A stretch of DNA of 6,014 bases, taken from Acidobacteriota bacterium. Lineage in GTDB: Bacteria; Acidobacteriota; Terriglobia; Terriglobales; Acidobacteriaceae. The position numbers and the translations under genes were made by a program. Below the pieces are notes generated by a model. The model worked only from the letters and a program-made list of their open reading frames with translations. It ran no database searches and was not told the origin of the DNA. The stretch is from contig JAJZFE010000374.1 of NCBI GenBank assembly GCA_021798655.1, positions 1 to 6,014 on the forward strand. Reading direction: 5' to 3'. Of this stretch, positions 5,728 to 6,014 are shown in pieces (position 1 is the stretch's first letter; each line of letters opens with the position of its first letter).

Positions 5728-6014
5728 ATGGCCCTTGCGACCGATTCCCGCAGCGCCTCGGAGCTCGCCGCAAGCCCGGCACATCCGGCGCGCACCACCC
5801 TGATTCTCGCCATCACCGGCGCCAGCGGCTCAATCTTCGCAGTCGAAATGCTGCGGGCGCTCGCGTCCGATGAGCGCGTCGCTCGCGTCCTGCTCGTGGT
5901 CTCCCCCAGCGCCCTGCGTGTGCTCGCAGAGGAGACCGGCGTCAGTGGCCGCAACTCGCTGGTCCAGAGGCTGCTGGGCTCAGCGCCCGGCAGTGCTTCA
6001 GAAAAAATCACCTT
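5728..6014 (+). CDS. ubiX: Flavin prenyltransferase, 5' part only
   Basis: UbiX attaches a dimethylallyl group to reduced FMN, making the prenylated flavin needed by UbiD-type decarboxylases, for example in ubiquinone or aromatic acid metabolism. Only the first 95 codons lie in the window. After an Ala/Ser-rich stretch of about 22 residues comes the FMN-binding start of the domain, LILAITGASGSIFAVEML (25-42), which contains the ITGASG signature of the UbiX/Pad1 flavoprotein family. VLLVVSPSALRVLAEET then matches the next strand and helix. The N-terminal extension before the Rossmann-like core is longer than in E. coli UbiX, where GASG comes within the first dozen or so residues; a downstream start is not excluded, but no in-frame ATG precedes the core. 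No ribosome site precedes the ATG. Whether ubiD lies nearby cannot be seen. The product is cytoplasmic. Confidence 0.92.
   Translation, partial: MALATDSRSASELAASPAHPARTTLILAITGASGSIFAVEMLRALASDERVARVLLVVSPSALRVLAEETGVSGRNSLVQRLLGSAPGSASEKIT

Overview
The window reads as an ordinary, densely coded chromosomal segment from a GC-rich bacterium with strong G/C preference at third codon positions. The style of the proteins and the gene neighbourhood suggest an acidobacterium of the Terriglobia/Acidobacteriaceae type. That placement is an impression from protein style, not a computed result. Seven protein genes fill nearly all of the sequence. There is no gene-free stretch longer than about 150 bases, and I see no RNA gene, insertion sequence, CRISPR array or phage gene.

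Layout. At the left edge, panB (pantothenate synthesis) runs on the minus strand and leaves the window before its stop codon. It is divergent, across about 100 bases, from a small plus-strand glutaredoxin-like gene. That gene converges on a two-gene minus-strand unit, a MarR-family regulator followed by a CLC-type chloride channel/transporter with C-terminal CBS domains. The two overlap by up to 14 bases, depending on the CLC start. A 148-base AT-richer spacer with several inverted repeats separates the regulator from a rightward group. This group is purB (adenylosuccinate lyase, complete), a cysteine-cluster protein of the YkgJ type 21 bases downstream, and the beginning of ubiX (flavin prenyltransferase), which is cut by the right edge.

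How they fit together. panB, purB and ubiX are housekeeping biosynthetic genes for coenzyme A, purine nucleotides and prenylated flavin. The MarR and CLC pair looks like a regulator with its transporter in one transcript, possibly self-controlled through the inverted repeats upstream of marR. The most unusual protein feature is the CLC: it keeps the gating glutamate but lacks the usual serine, proton-pathway glutamate and central tyrosine of the E. coli protein. I found no clear evidence of an undescribed multi-gene system. The findings are modest: unusual CLC residues, candidate operators, a promoter geometry consistent with leaderless translation of ubiX, and start-site questions.
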